This document shows, in pieces, positions 1-9,018 of a DNA stretch of 64,000 nt (positions within the stretch are counted from its first letter, which is position 1; each line of letters opens with the position of its first letter). The DNA comes from CAWGJF01 sp963715745 (lineage in GTDB: Bacteria > Bacteroidota > Ignavibacteria > Ignavibacteriales > Ignavibacteriaceae). The notes below the pieces were generated by a model. It was not told where the DNA came from, searched no databases, and was given only the letters and a program-made list of their open reading frames with translations. A program made the position numbers and the translations under genes. Location of the stretch: NCBI GenBank assembly GCA_963715745.1, contig OY970271.1:2232001-2296000 (forward strand). Direction: 5' to 3'.

Positions 1-2
1 TT

Positions 3-1097
3 GGTTCAGATCTTGTTGCCTCAGAAGATTTAGTCATAAAAACTTTTGATACAAGTGTTGATACTATCTCTCAATATTCAAAATACTTTAAGAAGGTAAT
101 AACCTTAGGTGCTTCAGCAAAAATTCTTGTCGGCAAGTATAATGATATTGAAGCTTCCGGATTAATGAGATTTGTATTCTCTCTTACTGATTCGTTGAAA
201 GGGGATATAAACGATAATAACATCAATGTTCTTGAAGCAAAAATGACATTGAGGAGAACATATCAATACGGTGATTCTTCAGCTTCAATGGATTTTACAG
301 TTCATAAAGTGAATAATCTTTGGTCTCCATTTGATTTTACAATTGATAGTCTTCCATCTTTAAATTATAACACAGAGAATGTTTCTTCAAATATTGAATT
401 TTCCGATACAACTTGTGTACTTAATTTAAATACATATTTAGTATCTGATTGGATGAAGCTGGCTTCCGGAGATACATCAGTAAAAAATTATGGTATATAT
501 TTAAAACCTGAAGCAACTTCCGGAAAGGTTTTAGGATTCCAGTCGTATACAAGTACAACATCCAATGAACCAATGCTTGAAGTGGTTATTCAAAAGACAG
601 GTTCATATACTGATACAATAAGTGCAATAATAGTAGCAGATAATTCGCTTGTTGATGGAAATATTCCATCTGTCCCTTCAGATGATATTGTAGTTCAGTC
701 AGGAATTTCAGTTAATGCATTTTTAGCTTTTGATTTTTCACCTTTCCCAAATGGTACCGTAATAAACAGTGCCAAGATTTATTTAACTGAAGATTCAGTT
801 GAAACAAAAACCGGTTCTTCCTTTTCAAATACTTTAACTGTTTACTTTGTTAATGATAGTACTGATTACACTATAGCCAGCGGAAGCAATTTAGCGTTGT
901 TGTTTTCAGATGGAAAATTTAGTGGTGACATTACTTCTTATGTACGCGAATGGGTTTTCAGGAATAACAATAATGGAATACTAATTCGCCCCGGCAATCA
1001 GTTTGAAGGATTAGAAAAATTTGTATTAAAAGGAAGTAATGCTTCAGACATTAGTGTTCGGCCAAGAATTAAAATTGTATATTCAGTAAAGAAATAA
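3..1097 (+). CDS. Secreted surface protein, DNRLRE-like repeats (5' truncated)
   Basis: The reading frame is open from the first bases of the window, so the gene starts upstream; the first in-window ATG (165) is internal. What remains is rich in Ser, Thr, Asn and Asp and looks like beta-sandwich repeats. The end has the pattern of DNRLRE-like surface domains: a VREWV segment followed by a GILIRP segment and a terminal RPRIKIVYS strand. No transmembrane segment or T9SS tail is visible. It ends 3 bp before an outer-membrane barrel gene, so the two are probably co-transcribed. The function is structural or adhesive by inference only; the missing N-terminus would decide whether it is a lipoprotein. 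Confidence 0.6.
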   Translation, partial: GSDLVASEDLVIKTFDTSVDTISQYSKYFKKVITLGASAKILVGKYNDIEASGLMRFVFSLTDSLKGDINDNNINVLEAKMTLRRTYQYGDSSASMDFTVHKVNNLWSPFDFTIDSLPSLNYNTENVSSNIEFSDTTCVLNLNTYLVSDWMKLASGDTSVKNYGIYLKPEATSGKVLGFQSYTSTTSNEPMLEVVIQKTGSYTDTISAIIVADNSLVDGNIPSVPSDDIVVQSGISVNAFLAFDFSPFPNGTVINSAKIYLTEDSVETKTGSSFSNTLTVYFVNDSTDYTIASGSNLALLFSDGKFSGDITSYVREWVFRNNNNGILIRPGNQFEGLEKFVLKGSNASDISVRPRIKIVYSVKK

Positions 1098-1100
1098 TTT

Positions 1101-2348
1101 ATGAAATACTTATCCTTAATAATTATTCTTTCTTTTATTTTTATTAGTGAATTATTTTCTCAAAATATTTCACCTTATACTAGATATGGTATAGGAGATA
1201 TACTTTATACATATTCTTCACGTTCGCTAAGTATGGGTCAGGCAGGTTCAGCAATTGTCAACAGAAATTTTGTAAGCATAACAAATCCTGCTTCCTGGTC
1301 ATCATTAAAAACAACCAGAATTGAATTCAGTTACGCATTAAACTTATCCCAGTTAAACACTAATAACGATTCAAGAATATACAGGCAAGGCGATTTTAAA
1401 GGATTTACTTTTGCGTTTCCTGTTTCATCTGATTATGGAGTTGGTGTTGCTATGGGATTAATTCCGTATAGTAGGATGCACTATAGTGTACAGGAACTTA
1501 TACAAAATGATCCGATAATTACTAGTGACTATATTCAGAACTTAAAAGGTGAAGGAGGTTTATCAAAACTTTTTATTGGAACTTCTTATAAATTGCCATT
1601 TGACCTTATTTTAGGTGCTACATTTGACTATTATTTTGGAAACCTTGAGTACAATTCCCAGTTGGTTTTCCCGGATAATTCTCAAAGACCAACTGAATAT
1701 AAGCTTATTTATTCACCAACCGGGATTGGTACGACACTTGGAGTTATAACACCGGATATGTCAGGTTTGTTAAAAAATGATGTAATATCTAATTTAAGGC
1801 TAGGAATATCAATGAACTTAATTCCGGAATTAAATACGGATTCTTTACTTACAACAAAATCCAATACATTTGTGGATACTGTTGCTGAAGGAACAATAAA
1901 AATGAAAATTCCGGCAAGATTTACAATTGGTTCTGCAGTTTCACTTGGTGAACAATATTTTTTAAGTCTTGATTATTCATTTCAACCATGGCAGGATTTT
2001 GAATTTACTCCTATTAATGAACAGAATTTAAAAAATGCACAAAAGATAAGTTTAGGTTTTGAATTTCAGCCGAAGCTCAGATTGGGAATGACTTTCTGGG
2101 AACAAATACTGTGGAGGTTCGGTTTAAGTTATGAACAAACACAATACAGTATCAGGAATAATAATTTGAATCAATATTCTGTTAGCGGAGGTTTCTCACT
2201 GCCATTCGGTCAGGCAAATTCACTCGATTTTGCTGTTGAATATTCCACCCGTGGCACAAAGGATGCAAATTTAATATTAGAAAATTTTATTAGTTTTAAT
2301 ATTGGTTTTAGTTTTGGGGATGTCTGGTTTACTCGTTATGAAAAATAA
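1101..2348 (+). CDS. Outer-membrane beta-barrel protein (FadL/PorV-like style)
   Basis: 415 residues with an N-terminal signal peptide (about residues 1-20, ending ELFSQ) and alternating amphipathic strands to a final aromatic-rich strand, as in outer-membrane barrels. Near the N-terminus it has the RSLSMGQAG segment followed by NPASW. This resembles the glycine-rich lead and NPA motif of FadL-like and PorV/PorQ-like barrels of Bacteroidota. The start ATG follows the upstream surface-protein gene by 3 bp. The exact substrate or role (transport or secretion accessory) cannot be read from the sequence. A T9SS accessory role is possible, since the genome exports T9SS substrates, but this is unproven. 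Confidence 0.65.
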   Translation: MKYLSLIIILSFIFISELFSQNISPYTRYGIGDILYTYSSRSLSMGQAGSAIVNRNFVSITNPASWSSLKTTRIEFSYALNLSQLNTNNDSRIYRQGDFKGFTFAFPVSSDYGVGVAMGLIPYSRMHYSVQELIQNDPIITSDYIQNLKGEGGLSKLFIGTSYKLPFDLILGATFDYYFGNLEYNSQLVFPDNSQRPTEYKLIYSPTGIGTTLGVITPDMSGLLKNDVISNLRLGISMNLIPELNTDSLLTTKSNTFVDTVAEGTIKMKIPARFTIGSAVSLGEQYFLSLDYSFQPWQDFEFTPINEQNLKNAQKISLGFEFQPKLRLGMTFWEQILWRFGLSYEQTQYSIRNNNLNQYSVSGGFSLPFGQANSLDFAVEYSTRGTKDANLILENFISFNIGFSFGDVWFTRYEK

Positions 2349-2366
2349 TAATTATAGGGTAGAAAA

Positions 2367-3635
2367 GTGAAAATCAAATTCAAAATACTCGCAATAACAT
2401 TTTTTGTTTTGCTTAATACATCTTGTGCTTTGCCTTCCAAACTGAGTGTTACAAAAAGTGATTGTGATTCACTGGAAGTTTTAAAACTTTACAGTCTGTT
2501 TTCTGAATATCACAAAAATAAAGATTTTAAAAGTGCATTACCTTACGGATGGCAGGTGTTGGATTGTGATAAAGCTAAATTCGGGAAATGGATTTATTCA
2601 AAAATGGAAGATTGCTTATGGTACTTGCACGATTCTACTGATACAGGTCCTGAAGAAAAGAAAAGTATAGAAGACTCAATGATGAATTTTTATGATATGG
2701 CTATACAATATAATAAGGCAAATGCACCATATTTTCAGGCAAGGAAAGCATTTGTTATGGAATCCTGGTTAAATTATTCGGCTGATGAAGTTATTCAGGC
2801 TTATGAAAAAGCAATGGAAATGAATCCTGATCTTTCATCTTATTATCAGAATCGTTTAGGGCAGCTTTATATTGATAATCAAACAGATGATAATGGTTAT
2901 TTATTAAAAGCTATTGAACTTTACTCAAATCTTTCTCTAAAGGAACCTGATAACCCATTATGGAATGAAATACTTCAGCAAATAGTGGATGATCCGGAAA
3001 AGCGCTTAGAGATTGGAAAAAAAGCATGGCAGCAGGAACCTGATAATCTGGCAAAAGCATGGAGTTATGCCTCTGCTTGTATCCGTGCACAGAGATACGA
3101 CTTGGCTATTGAGCCTTTGGAATTCTTAACGCAGAGAGCTCCTGATACAATAAATTATTGGGATCAGCTTGGAACTGCATACCAGAAAACAAATCAGTTA
3201 AGCAAAGCTGAAAATGCTTATAAGAAATTAATAGATCTTGAGCCTGACAATAGGAATCATTATTTAAACCTGGGTATTGTTTATAAAGACGAAGGAAATT
3301 TAAGCAAAGCAAGACAATATTATCAGAAAGCAAGTGATGTTGGAAACGGTTGGGGACTACCTATTTATTACGAAGGACTTCTATATGAAAGTTCAGCACG
3401 GAATTGCACATTTGATTTCAAAACAAAACTTGTTTATTTACTCGCGGTTCAAACTTACAGAAGAGCCGCCGGTATGAAAGAACCTGCACCGAATGCTCAG
3501 GAAAGAATTTCTGCACTTCAGAGTTCTATTCCTTCTCAGGAGGATTGGTTTTTCCAAGGGTATAAATCAGGTGATACAGTTCCGATTACCGGAGATTGTT
3601 TTACCTGGATAGGAAAAAGTGTTACAGTTCCTTAA
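2367..3635 (+). CDS. TPR-repeat lipoprotein
   Basis: 422 residues from a GTG start. The signal peptide ends in a lipobox (LNTSC, Cys20), so the mature protein should be lipid-anchored. From about residue 105 onward come TPR-type helical pairs; the clearest copies are near residues 140-165, 215-255 and 265-325, with the YQKASDVG and YKKLIDLEPDN style of TPR consensus. TPR lipoproteins usually act as scaffolds for envelope complexes. It lies 18 bp after the barrel gene and is followed by a strong terminator, making it the last gene of the surface-protein / barrel / TPR transcription unit. Confidence 0.75.
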   Translation: MKIKFKILAITFFVLLNTSCALPSKLSVTKSDCDSLEVLKLYSLFSEYHKNKDFKSALPYGWQVLDCDKAKFGKWIYSKMEDCLWYLHDSTDTGPEEKKSIEDSMMNFYDMAIQYNKANAPYFQARKAFVMESWLNYSADEVIQAYEKAMEMNPDLSSYYQNRLGQLYIDNQTDDNGYLLKAIELYSNLSLKEPDNPLWNEILQQIVDDPEKRLEIGKKAWQQEPDNLAKAWSYASACIRAQRYDLAIEPLEFLTQRAPDTINYWDQLGTAYQKTNQLSKAENAYKKLIDLEPDNRNHYLNLGIVYKDEGNLSKARQYYQKASDVGNGWGLPIYYEGLLYESSARNCTFDFKTKLVYLLAVQTYRRAAGMKEPAPNAQERISALQSSIPSQEDWFFQGYKSGDTVPITGDCFTWIGKSVTVP

Positions 3636-3660
3636 AATAAATTAAAATAGTGCTATTTTT

Positions 3661-3703
3661 ACAAAAGGTTTCTTACTGTTTATTGTGAGAAACCTTTTGT
3701 TTG
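3661..3703 (+). terminator. Rho-independent terminator after the TPR lipoprotein
   Basis: Perfect 13-bp inverted repeat (3661-3673 with 3688-3700), arm ACAAAAGGTTTCT. The loop is about 14 nt and allows further pairing, and a short T-rich tail (TTTG TTTG) follows. It lies 25 bp after the stop codon of the TPR gene and before glyA. Confidence 0.8.
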
Positions 3704-3740
3704 TTAATTCAATTTTTTAAAATAAAAATTCAGATCTAAA

Positions 3741-5036
3741 ATGTACACCTACCTGAAAAAAGATAAACAAATTTTTGACATCCTGAAACTGGAAACAGAT
3801 CGTCAGCAGCATAAGCTTGAATTAATTGCCTCAGAAAATTTTGTAAGCCCCGCTGTGCTTGAAGCTGCAGGAACTGTTCTTACAAACAAGTATGCTGAAG
3901 GCTATCCAGGTAAAAGATATTACGGTGGATGTGAATATGTTGATATGGCAGAAGACCTTGCAAAAGAAAGATTGAAGCAGCTTTTCAATGCAGAATATGT
4001 AAATGTGCAGCCTCATAGTGGTTCACAGGCAAATATGGGAGTTTTAATGACTCTTCTGAAACCCGGAGATAAATTTTTAGGATTAAGCCTTGCACATGGC
4101 GGGCATTTAACTCATGGTTCACCTGTTAACTTTTCCGGAAAACTTTATAATGCAGTTGGATATGAATTAAATAAAGAAACTCGCCTGCTTGATTATAATA
4201 ATATTGAAGATTTAGCAAAGAAAGAAAATCCTAAATTAATTATTTGCGGAGCCAGTGCATATTCAAGGGAATGGGATTACAAAAAGCTACGTGATATTGC
4301 TGATTCAGTAAATGCCTTTCTTATGTGCGATATGGCTCATCCCGCAGGACTAATCGCAAAAGGACTGCTTAATAATCCTTTGCCATATTGCGATGTTGTT
4401 ACTTCAACAACCCACAAAACTTTACGCGGACCGAGGGGCGGAATTATTTTAATAGGTAAGGACAAAGAAAATCCTTTTGGAATCAAAACTCCTAAAGGTG
4501 ACAGAACAAAAATGATGTCAGAACTATTTGACAGCACTGTGATGCCCGGTATCCAGGGGGGTCCGTTAATGCACATAATTATGGCAAAAGCTGTTGCATT
4601 TGAGGAAGCTTTGTCTGATTCATTCAAAACATATGTAGAACAGGTACGACAAAATGCAAGAACTCTTGCCGCTAAATTAATGGAATATGATTTTGATGTT
4701 GTTTCAGGTGGAACAGATAATCATTTGATGCTTATTGACTTAACAAATAAAAATATATCAGGTAAAAAAGCTGAAGCTGCTTTGGAAAAAGCCGGAATAA
4801 CTGTCAATAAAAATATGGTTCCATTTGACACAAAAAGTCCTTTTGTAACTAGTGGAATTCGTATCGGAACTCCAGCTTTAACAACAAGGGGAATGAAAGA
4901 AAATGAAATGAACAAAATTGCAGATATTATCAATCGTGCAATAATTTCAAATGAAGATGATGCTAGATTGAATGATCTTCAAATCGAAGTTAAAAATCTT
5001 TGTGCCGGATTTCCCTTGTATAAAGATTTAATGTAA
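3741..5036 (+). CDS. glyA: Serine hydroxymethyltransferase
   Basis: 431 residues, the usual family length. It interconverts serine and glycine with tetrahydrofolate, feeding one-carbon units to purine, thymidylate and methionine synthesis in the cytosol. Visible family marks are the HKLELIASENF N-terminal segment, the YAEGYPGKRYYGG substrate loop, and the PLP lysine within TSTTHKTLRGPRGG (Lys226). It is the first gene after a terminator, with tatC 18 bp downstream on the same strand. Start is ATG. Nothing unusual was seen. Confidence 0.97.
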   Translation: MYTYLKKDKQIFDILKLETDRQQHKLELIASENFVSPAVLEAAGTVLTNKYAEGYPGKRYYGGCEYVDMAEDLAKERLKQLFNAEYVNVQPHSGSQANMGVLMTLLKPGDKFLGLSLAHGGHLTHGSPVNFSGKLYNAVGYELNKETRLLDYNNIEDLAKKENPKLIICGASAYSREWDYKKLRDIADSVNAFLMCDMAHPAGLIAKGLLNNPLPYCDVVTSTTHKTLRGPRGGIILIGKDKENPFGIKTPKGDRTKMMSELFDSTVMPGIQGGPLMHIIMAKAVAFEEALSDSFKTYVEQVRQNARTLAAKLMEYDFDVVSGGTDNHLMLIDLTNKNISGKKAEAALEKAGITVNKNMVPFDTKSPFVTSGIRIGTPALTTRGMKENEMNKIADIINRAIISNEDDARLNDLQIEVKNLCAGFPLYKDLM

Positions 5037-5054
5037 AAAAGATTCGGAATTTCT

Positions 5055-5813
5055 GTGCCGGAAGAAGAACAAAATCAAACAGTAGATATTGAAGAACAGG
5101 GTGAAGTTGAAATGTCTTTCCTCGATCATCTCGAAGAATTAAGATGGCGTTTGATCTATGCCTTAATTGGAATAGTTATAGGAACAATCATTGCCTGGAT
5201 ATTTATCGATCCACTTGTATATTACGTATTGCTTAAACCCGCCCGTGATTCCGGGGCAGACCTTCAGAATCTAAAACCATTTGGTCAGCTATTTTTGTTT
5301 ATGCAGGTAGCAATTGCGGTTGGCGTTATCATCAGTATCCCGAATATCTTCTACCAGCTCTGGAAATTTATTTCGCCAGCGCTTAGACAAAAAGAAAGAA
5401 AATATATTTTTTCCATTGTCATTTTTACTTCAATATGCTTTCTGTCAGGAATTGCCTTTGCATATTTTGTAATGCTTCCTCTTACACTTAAATTCGCAGC
5501 ACAATTCGGTGTGGAAGAAATTAAAAACCAATTTGCAATTGATGAATATATGTCTATTATCATAAGTGTAATGCTTGCAGCCGGTTTTATTTTCGAATTG
5601 CCGATGATTTCATTCTTTCTTTCAAAACTTGGCATTTTAACACCTGCATTTATGAAAAAATTCAGAAAGCATGCAATTGTTGGAATAATGATTCTTGCTG
5701 CTTTTCTTACTCCCGGAACTGATCCTGTATCACAGATTATGCTTGCAGTTCCATTGGTTCTCTTATATGAAATAAGTATATTTATTTCCAAAATTTCGAT
5801 GAAAAAAAGTTGA
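5055..5813 (+). CDS. tatC: Sec-independent protein translocase TatC
   Basis: 252 residues with six predicted membrane helices and the TatC family N-terminal segment FLDHLEELRWR, whose acidic residues contact twin-arginine signal peptides. TatC is the receptor core of the Tat system in the inner membrane, exporting folded proteins. A short acidic cytoplasmic N-terminus (EEEQNQTVDIEE) precedes the first helix. Start is GTG. No tatA or tatB is in this window. The stop overlaps the start of the polyprenyl synthase by TTGA, indicating translational coupling. Confidence 0.95.
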   Translation: MPEEEQNQTVDIEEQGEVEMSFLDHLEELRWRLIYALIGIVIGTIIAWIFIDPLVYYVLLKPARDSGADLQNLKPFGQLFLFMQVAIAVGVIISIPNIFYQLWKFISPALRQKERKYIFSIVIFTSICFLSGIAFAYFVMLPLTLKFAAQFGVEEIKNQFAIDEYMSIIISVMLAAGFIFELPMISFFLSKLGILTPAFMKKFRKHAIVGIMILAAFLTPGTDPVSQIMLAVPLVLLYEISIFISKISMKKS

Positions 5814-6790
5814 TACGAAGCCCTCTTTCTGAAATAAGCCAGCCGATAAAATCAGAATTACAACAGTTCAGCGAGCTTTATAAAAAGTCACTAAGATCCA
5901 AAGTTAGTCTTGTTGATCTCGTTGCAAGATACATTATCCGGCAAAAAGGAAAAAAGATTCGTCCTCTGCTTGTACTGCTTTCTGCAAAAATTGCCGGCGG
6001 TGTAAATGAACGAACTTACCGCGGTGCAGTTTTAGTCGAATTACTTCATACAGCAACGCTAGTTCATGATGATGTTGTTGATGGGGCAGATAAAAGAAGA
6101 GGATTTAAATCCATTAATGCAGTTTTTAAAAATAAAATTGCCGTGCTTATGGGAGACTATCTACTTGCAAAAGGATTAATGATTGCCGTTGACGGTGGTG
6201 ATTATGATTTTCTTCAGGTGATTACAAATACTGTTCGCAGAATGTCTGAAGGAGAACTTCTTCAGATTCAAAAAACGAGAAAACTGGATATCGATGAAGA
6301 AACTTATTTCAGAGTTATCTCGGATAAAACTGCTTCTTTAATAGAAACGTGCTGCCAGATTGGTGCGATGAGTGCAACTGATAACAAAGAATATCACGAA
6401 GCAATGAGAGTATTTGGGAAAAATCTTGGAATGGCTTTCCAGATAAGAGATGATATTCTTGATTACGAAGGAAGCACAAGTATTATCGGTAAACCTATTG
6501 GCGGCGATATTAAAGAAAAGAAAATCACTCTTCCATTAATTTATTCTCTTCAGCAGGTTCCAAAAGATGAAGCGCTGAAGATCCGTAAGATTATTAAGAA
6601 CGGAAAGAAAAAAGAAAACGTAAAAGATGTGATTGATTTTGTAAGAAACCAGAAAGGGATTGACTACGCAATTGATAAGGCAAGAAGCTTCTCCTCACAA
6701 GCCAGCCAGGCATTAAACATTCTTCCAGATTCACAAAGCAAGCTTGCACTGCAGGGTTTTGTGGATTTTGTAATAGAGCGGAAGAATTGA
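5810..6790 (+). CDS. Long-chain polyprenyl diphosphate synthase
   Basis: 326 residues, a trans-isoprenyl diphosphate synthase. Both aspartate-rich motifs are intact: DDVVD at 87-91 and DDILD at 214-218, which bind Mg-diphosphate. Residues just before the first motif are small (Ala82, Thr83). In the family this goes with long products such as octaprenyl or heptaprenyl diphosphate for the menaquinone side chain; that assignment is inference. Start is TTG overlapping the tatC stop (TTGA). The preceding tatC and glyA probably share its transcript. Confidence 0.9.
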   Translation: MIRSPLSEISQPIKSELQQFSELYKKSLRSKVSLVDLVARYIIRQKGKKIRPLLVLLSAKIAGGVNERTYRGAVLVELLHTATLVHDDVVDGADKRRGFKSINAVFKNKIAVLMGDYLLAKGLMIAVDGGDYDFLQVITNTVRRMSEGELLQIQKTRKLDIDEETYFRVISDKTASLIETCCQIGAMSATDNKEYHEAMRVFGKNLGMAFQIRDDILDYEGSTSIIGKPIGGDIKEKKITLPLIYSLQQVPKDEALKIRKIIKNGKKKENVKDVIDFVRNQKGIDYAIDKARSFSSQASQALNILPDSQSKLALQGFVDFVIERKN

Positions 6791-6806
6791 ACTAGATGTT
6801 AAAGTC

Positions 6807-7040
6807 CTATTGAATTTTTAATATATTTGTAATAACGATAGTTCGTCCCCATTGTGTGGTTGTAACTTTATCAGTGATAAATCCTTCAAAATGAACTCGA
6901 AGACTATCTTTTTGAAATTCAAAGTCGAGATTTTCAGGAAGAAAATGATTATCATTATCAGTCACAATTCCAAAGAAACCTCCCTCTAGACTAAATTGAT
7001 AAATTGTACCAATTGCAGATATATAATTATCATTTTCATA
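6807..7040 (-). pseudogene. Remnant of a small beta-rich protein gene
   Basis: Reading the minus strand from 7040 down to a TAG at 6807-6809 gives 77 uninterrupted codons that look like real protein rather than noise. They include YISAIGTIYQFSLEGGFFGI followed by FEFQKDSLRVHFEGFITDK. This pattern (LEGGF.GI ... L..EF..D.LRV.FEG) resembles a small conserved domain seen at the end of various bacterial lipoproteins. No ATG, GTG or TTG start precedes it in frame, and stops lie just upstream at 7041-7049. Part of the upstream frame also reads as sensible peptide before those stops. I interpret it as a decayed or start-less gene; the family identity is from memory and tentative. Confidence 0.5.
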
Positions 7041-7119
7041 TTATTATCTCTACTGTTCTTGTTGTAAATAATGTCTATTATATATGAGTAAAATTTCATC
7101 CACATCATTTTGACTTTAA

Positions 7120-7605
7120 TTACGCTTTATTCTTCTCATCCCTGAACATAAATCCTTTTACAGGTTCGCGGAGTGTTAAAACAGGGCAGGGAGCTTTGCG
7201 TACAACTTTTTCTGCAGTGCTTCCAAATAATATATGCTCAACTCCGGAATGACCGTGTGTGGCAATTACAATCAGATCAATGTCTTTTTCTGCTGCGGTA
7301 TCAATAATTTCTATAAAAGGTTTACCGGTTTTTATAATTGTCTGAACTTTTATCTCTTTTGGGATTTCGGTATCAGCAAGCTTTTTTAATTCATCTTTTG
7401 CTCGTTCATCCCATTCGGTGTTGACAGAAGGAATTGCTATTTGTCCCATACTAAAATCAGGCGGATAAATAACAGGCTCAACAACATAAATAAGAAACAT
7501 TTCTGCTTTAAAAGTTTTAACAATATTAACTGCATACTTTAAAGCGTTTTTTGAATAGTCTGAAAAATCAATCGGAACTAATATTTTTTTAATTTCCGGT
7601 TTCAT
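7120..7605 (-). CDS. Universal stress protein, UspA family
   Basis: 161 residues with the Usp alpha/beta fold: the KILVPIDFSDYSKNALKYA start and the C-terminal nucleotide-binding segment ATHGHSGVEHILFGST. The segment follows the G-2X-G-9X-G(S/T) ATP-binding pattern, with Ala in place of the first Gly, which is common. The closing strand KAPCPVLTLR is typical. Usp proteins are cytosolic ATP-binding stress or energy-status proteins without a fixed reaction. The start overlaps the end of the cyclic-nucleotide-binding gene by 17 bp, so the pair is translationally coupled. Confidence 0.92.
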   Translation of the reverse strand: MKPEIKKILVPIDFSDYSKNALKYAVNIVKTFKAEMFLIYVVEPVIYPPDFSMGQIAIPSVNTEWDERAKDELKKLADTEIPKEIKVQTIIKTGKPFIEIIDTAAEKDIDLIVIATHGHSGVEHILFGSTAEKVVRKAPCPVLTLREPVKGFMFRDEKNKA

Positions 7606-8143
7606 TTTGTACCTCTCGTTTTAATATTTCATTATGAAGTGAAAAATATTCTTCATTTATAGTTCTTAATCGCAGTGCTGCTATTTCAGCAATTCCCTGT
7701 AAAATCTTTATTCCGTTTTTCGGATACTTTTCAATATACTCATCAAGATCAGGTTTGAATATCACTGCCAGACGGCAATCCTGTTCTGCAACAGCAGATG
7801 CTGATCTTTTTTCACCATCAACAAGCGCAAGCTCACCGAAAAAATCACCTTTACCGATTGAAGCAAGTTTTATCTTTTCCCCGGTTTCATTTTCTCTTTC
7901 AATCGATACCTGACCGTCACGAACTACATACAATCCTATTCCCGGATCGCCCTGGTAAAAAACATATTCCCCTGCAAGATAATTCCTGTTGTGAATAATG
8001 TTTGTTAATGTTGAAATATCTCTCTTACTTAATTTCTGGAATAAAGGAATTGCCTTTAACGAATTAAGAAGATCTGTTTTTTCGATAGATGGATTAAAAA
8101 TGTTTGCCCAAAAGCTGCTATGCACCCTTTTTTCTTCTGCCAT
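7589..8143 (-). CDS. Cyclic-nucleotide-binding domain protein (no DNA-binding domain)
   Basis: 184 residues with one CRP-type cyclic-nucleotide-binding beta-roll (about residues 30-150). The phosphate-binding cassette region reads GDFFGELALVDGEKRSASA. No helix-turn-helix follows; the protein ends with a short helical tail. It is therefore a stand-alone sensor domain rather than a CRP/FNR transcription factor. It overlaps and precedes the Usp gene on the same strand. This suggests a joint role in sensing nucleotide or energy state, which is inference from context. Confidence 0.85.
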   Translation of the reverse strand: MAEEKRVHSSFWANIFNPSIEKTDLLNSLKAIPLFQKLSKRDISTLTNIIHNRNYLAGEYVFYQGDPGIGLYVVRDGQVSIERENETGEKIKLASIGKGDFFGELALVDGEKRSASAVAEQDCRLAVIFKPDLDEYIEKYPKNGIKILQGIAEIAALRLRTINEEYFSLHNEILKREVQNETGN

Positions 8144-8250
8144 AAGAATATTCTTTAATTGATGATAATAATTTTAATTATTCTGACATTAAAATTCCAA
8201 TTTCATTTATAAAAATTCATGCTTGAATGATTGCATTGATATATCCAATC

Positions 8251-9012
8251 CTAATTAAATATTCCCGATTCCGCAACACGCCAAAGCTTTTGGCAGGGGA
8301 ACCTGTTCTCATAAAGTGCACGTCCAATAATAACAGAATCAACCCCAAGCGGAAGTAATCTTTGTATATCATACAATTCATCTTTATTTCTTACTCCACC
8401 GGCATGTGTCACTCTTACCTTAGAAAACTCTGCAATATCTTTTGACAGACTGATATTTGGACCCATCATTGTTCCGTTTCGTGAAATATCACAAACAATA
8501 AACCGGTTAACACCAACTTCAAGCATTGTCTTAATAAAATCTTTGTAATGCAAGCCGGTTTTCTTACTTCTTCCTTTAATAATTAATTCTTCGTCCCGAA
8601 TATCGAGTGAGATAACAATTTTTGTTGGACCGTATTTTTCAAATAATTTTAAAAACCGCTGCCGGTCTTCGACTGCCATAGTATTAATTGATAGCCTGCT
8701 GATTCCCTGGTCAAACAGCAAATCTGCATCTTCAATGTTTCTTATTCCACCGGCAAACTCAACGGGGATTACAACCGATTTACAAATCTTTTTAATTATT
8801 TCAACATTTTTGTGTGAATGTTCATGTGCACCATCAAAATCAACAATGTGGATCATCTTTGCATTTTCTGCTCTCCAGATTTTTGCCATTTCAACAGGAT
8901 CATTTCCATATTCGTGGCAATCAAGCTCAGGAATTCCCTGTACAGAACGTACGCATTTACCGTTCTTAATATCAATTGCAGGAATAACCAGAAGTTTTTG
9001 TTGTGAAATCAT
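8251..9012 (-). CDS. hisA: HisA-type phosphoribosylformimino isomerase
   Basis: 253 residues of the HisA/HisF TIM-barrel family; HisA (ProFAR isomerase) performs the fourth step of histidine synthesis. It carries the catalytic aspartate of strand 1 (PAIDIKNGKCVR, Asp14), the mid-barrel SLDIRD segment, and the phosphate-binding loops EFAGGIRN, THAGGVRN and IIGRALYE. HisF would be expected to begin with a different strand-1 motif (RIIPCLD). Two positions are off consensus: the usual IIGT..V loop reads SINTMAV, and Gly is replaced by Ala in the two GGG-type loops. No other his genes are nearby. It sits 6 bp downstream of an acyl-CoA dehydrogenase gene. A diverged paralogue with another substrate cannot be excluded. 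Confidence 0.8.
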   Translation of the reverse strand: MISQQKLLVIPAIDIKNGKCVRSVQGIPELDCHEYGNDPVEMAKIWRAENAKMIHIVDFDGAHEHSHKNVEIIKKICKSVVIPVEFAGGIRNIEDADLLFDQGISRLSINTMAVEDRQRFLKLFEKYGPTKIVISLDIRDEELIIKGRSKKTGLHYKDFIKTMLEVGVNRFIVCDISRNGTMMGPNISLSKDIAEFSKVRVTHAGGVRNKDELYDIQRLLPLGVDSVIIGRALYENRFPCQKLWRVAESGIFN

Positions 9013-9018
9013 AATTAC

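Noticed and set aside
5351..5791. Long antisense ORF inside tatC
   Set aside because: Mirror frame of a conserved gene with no independent start signal; typical shadow.
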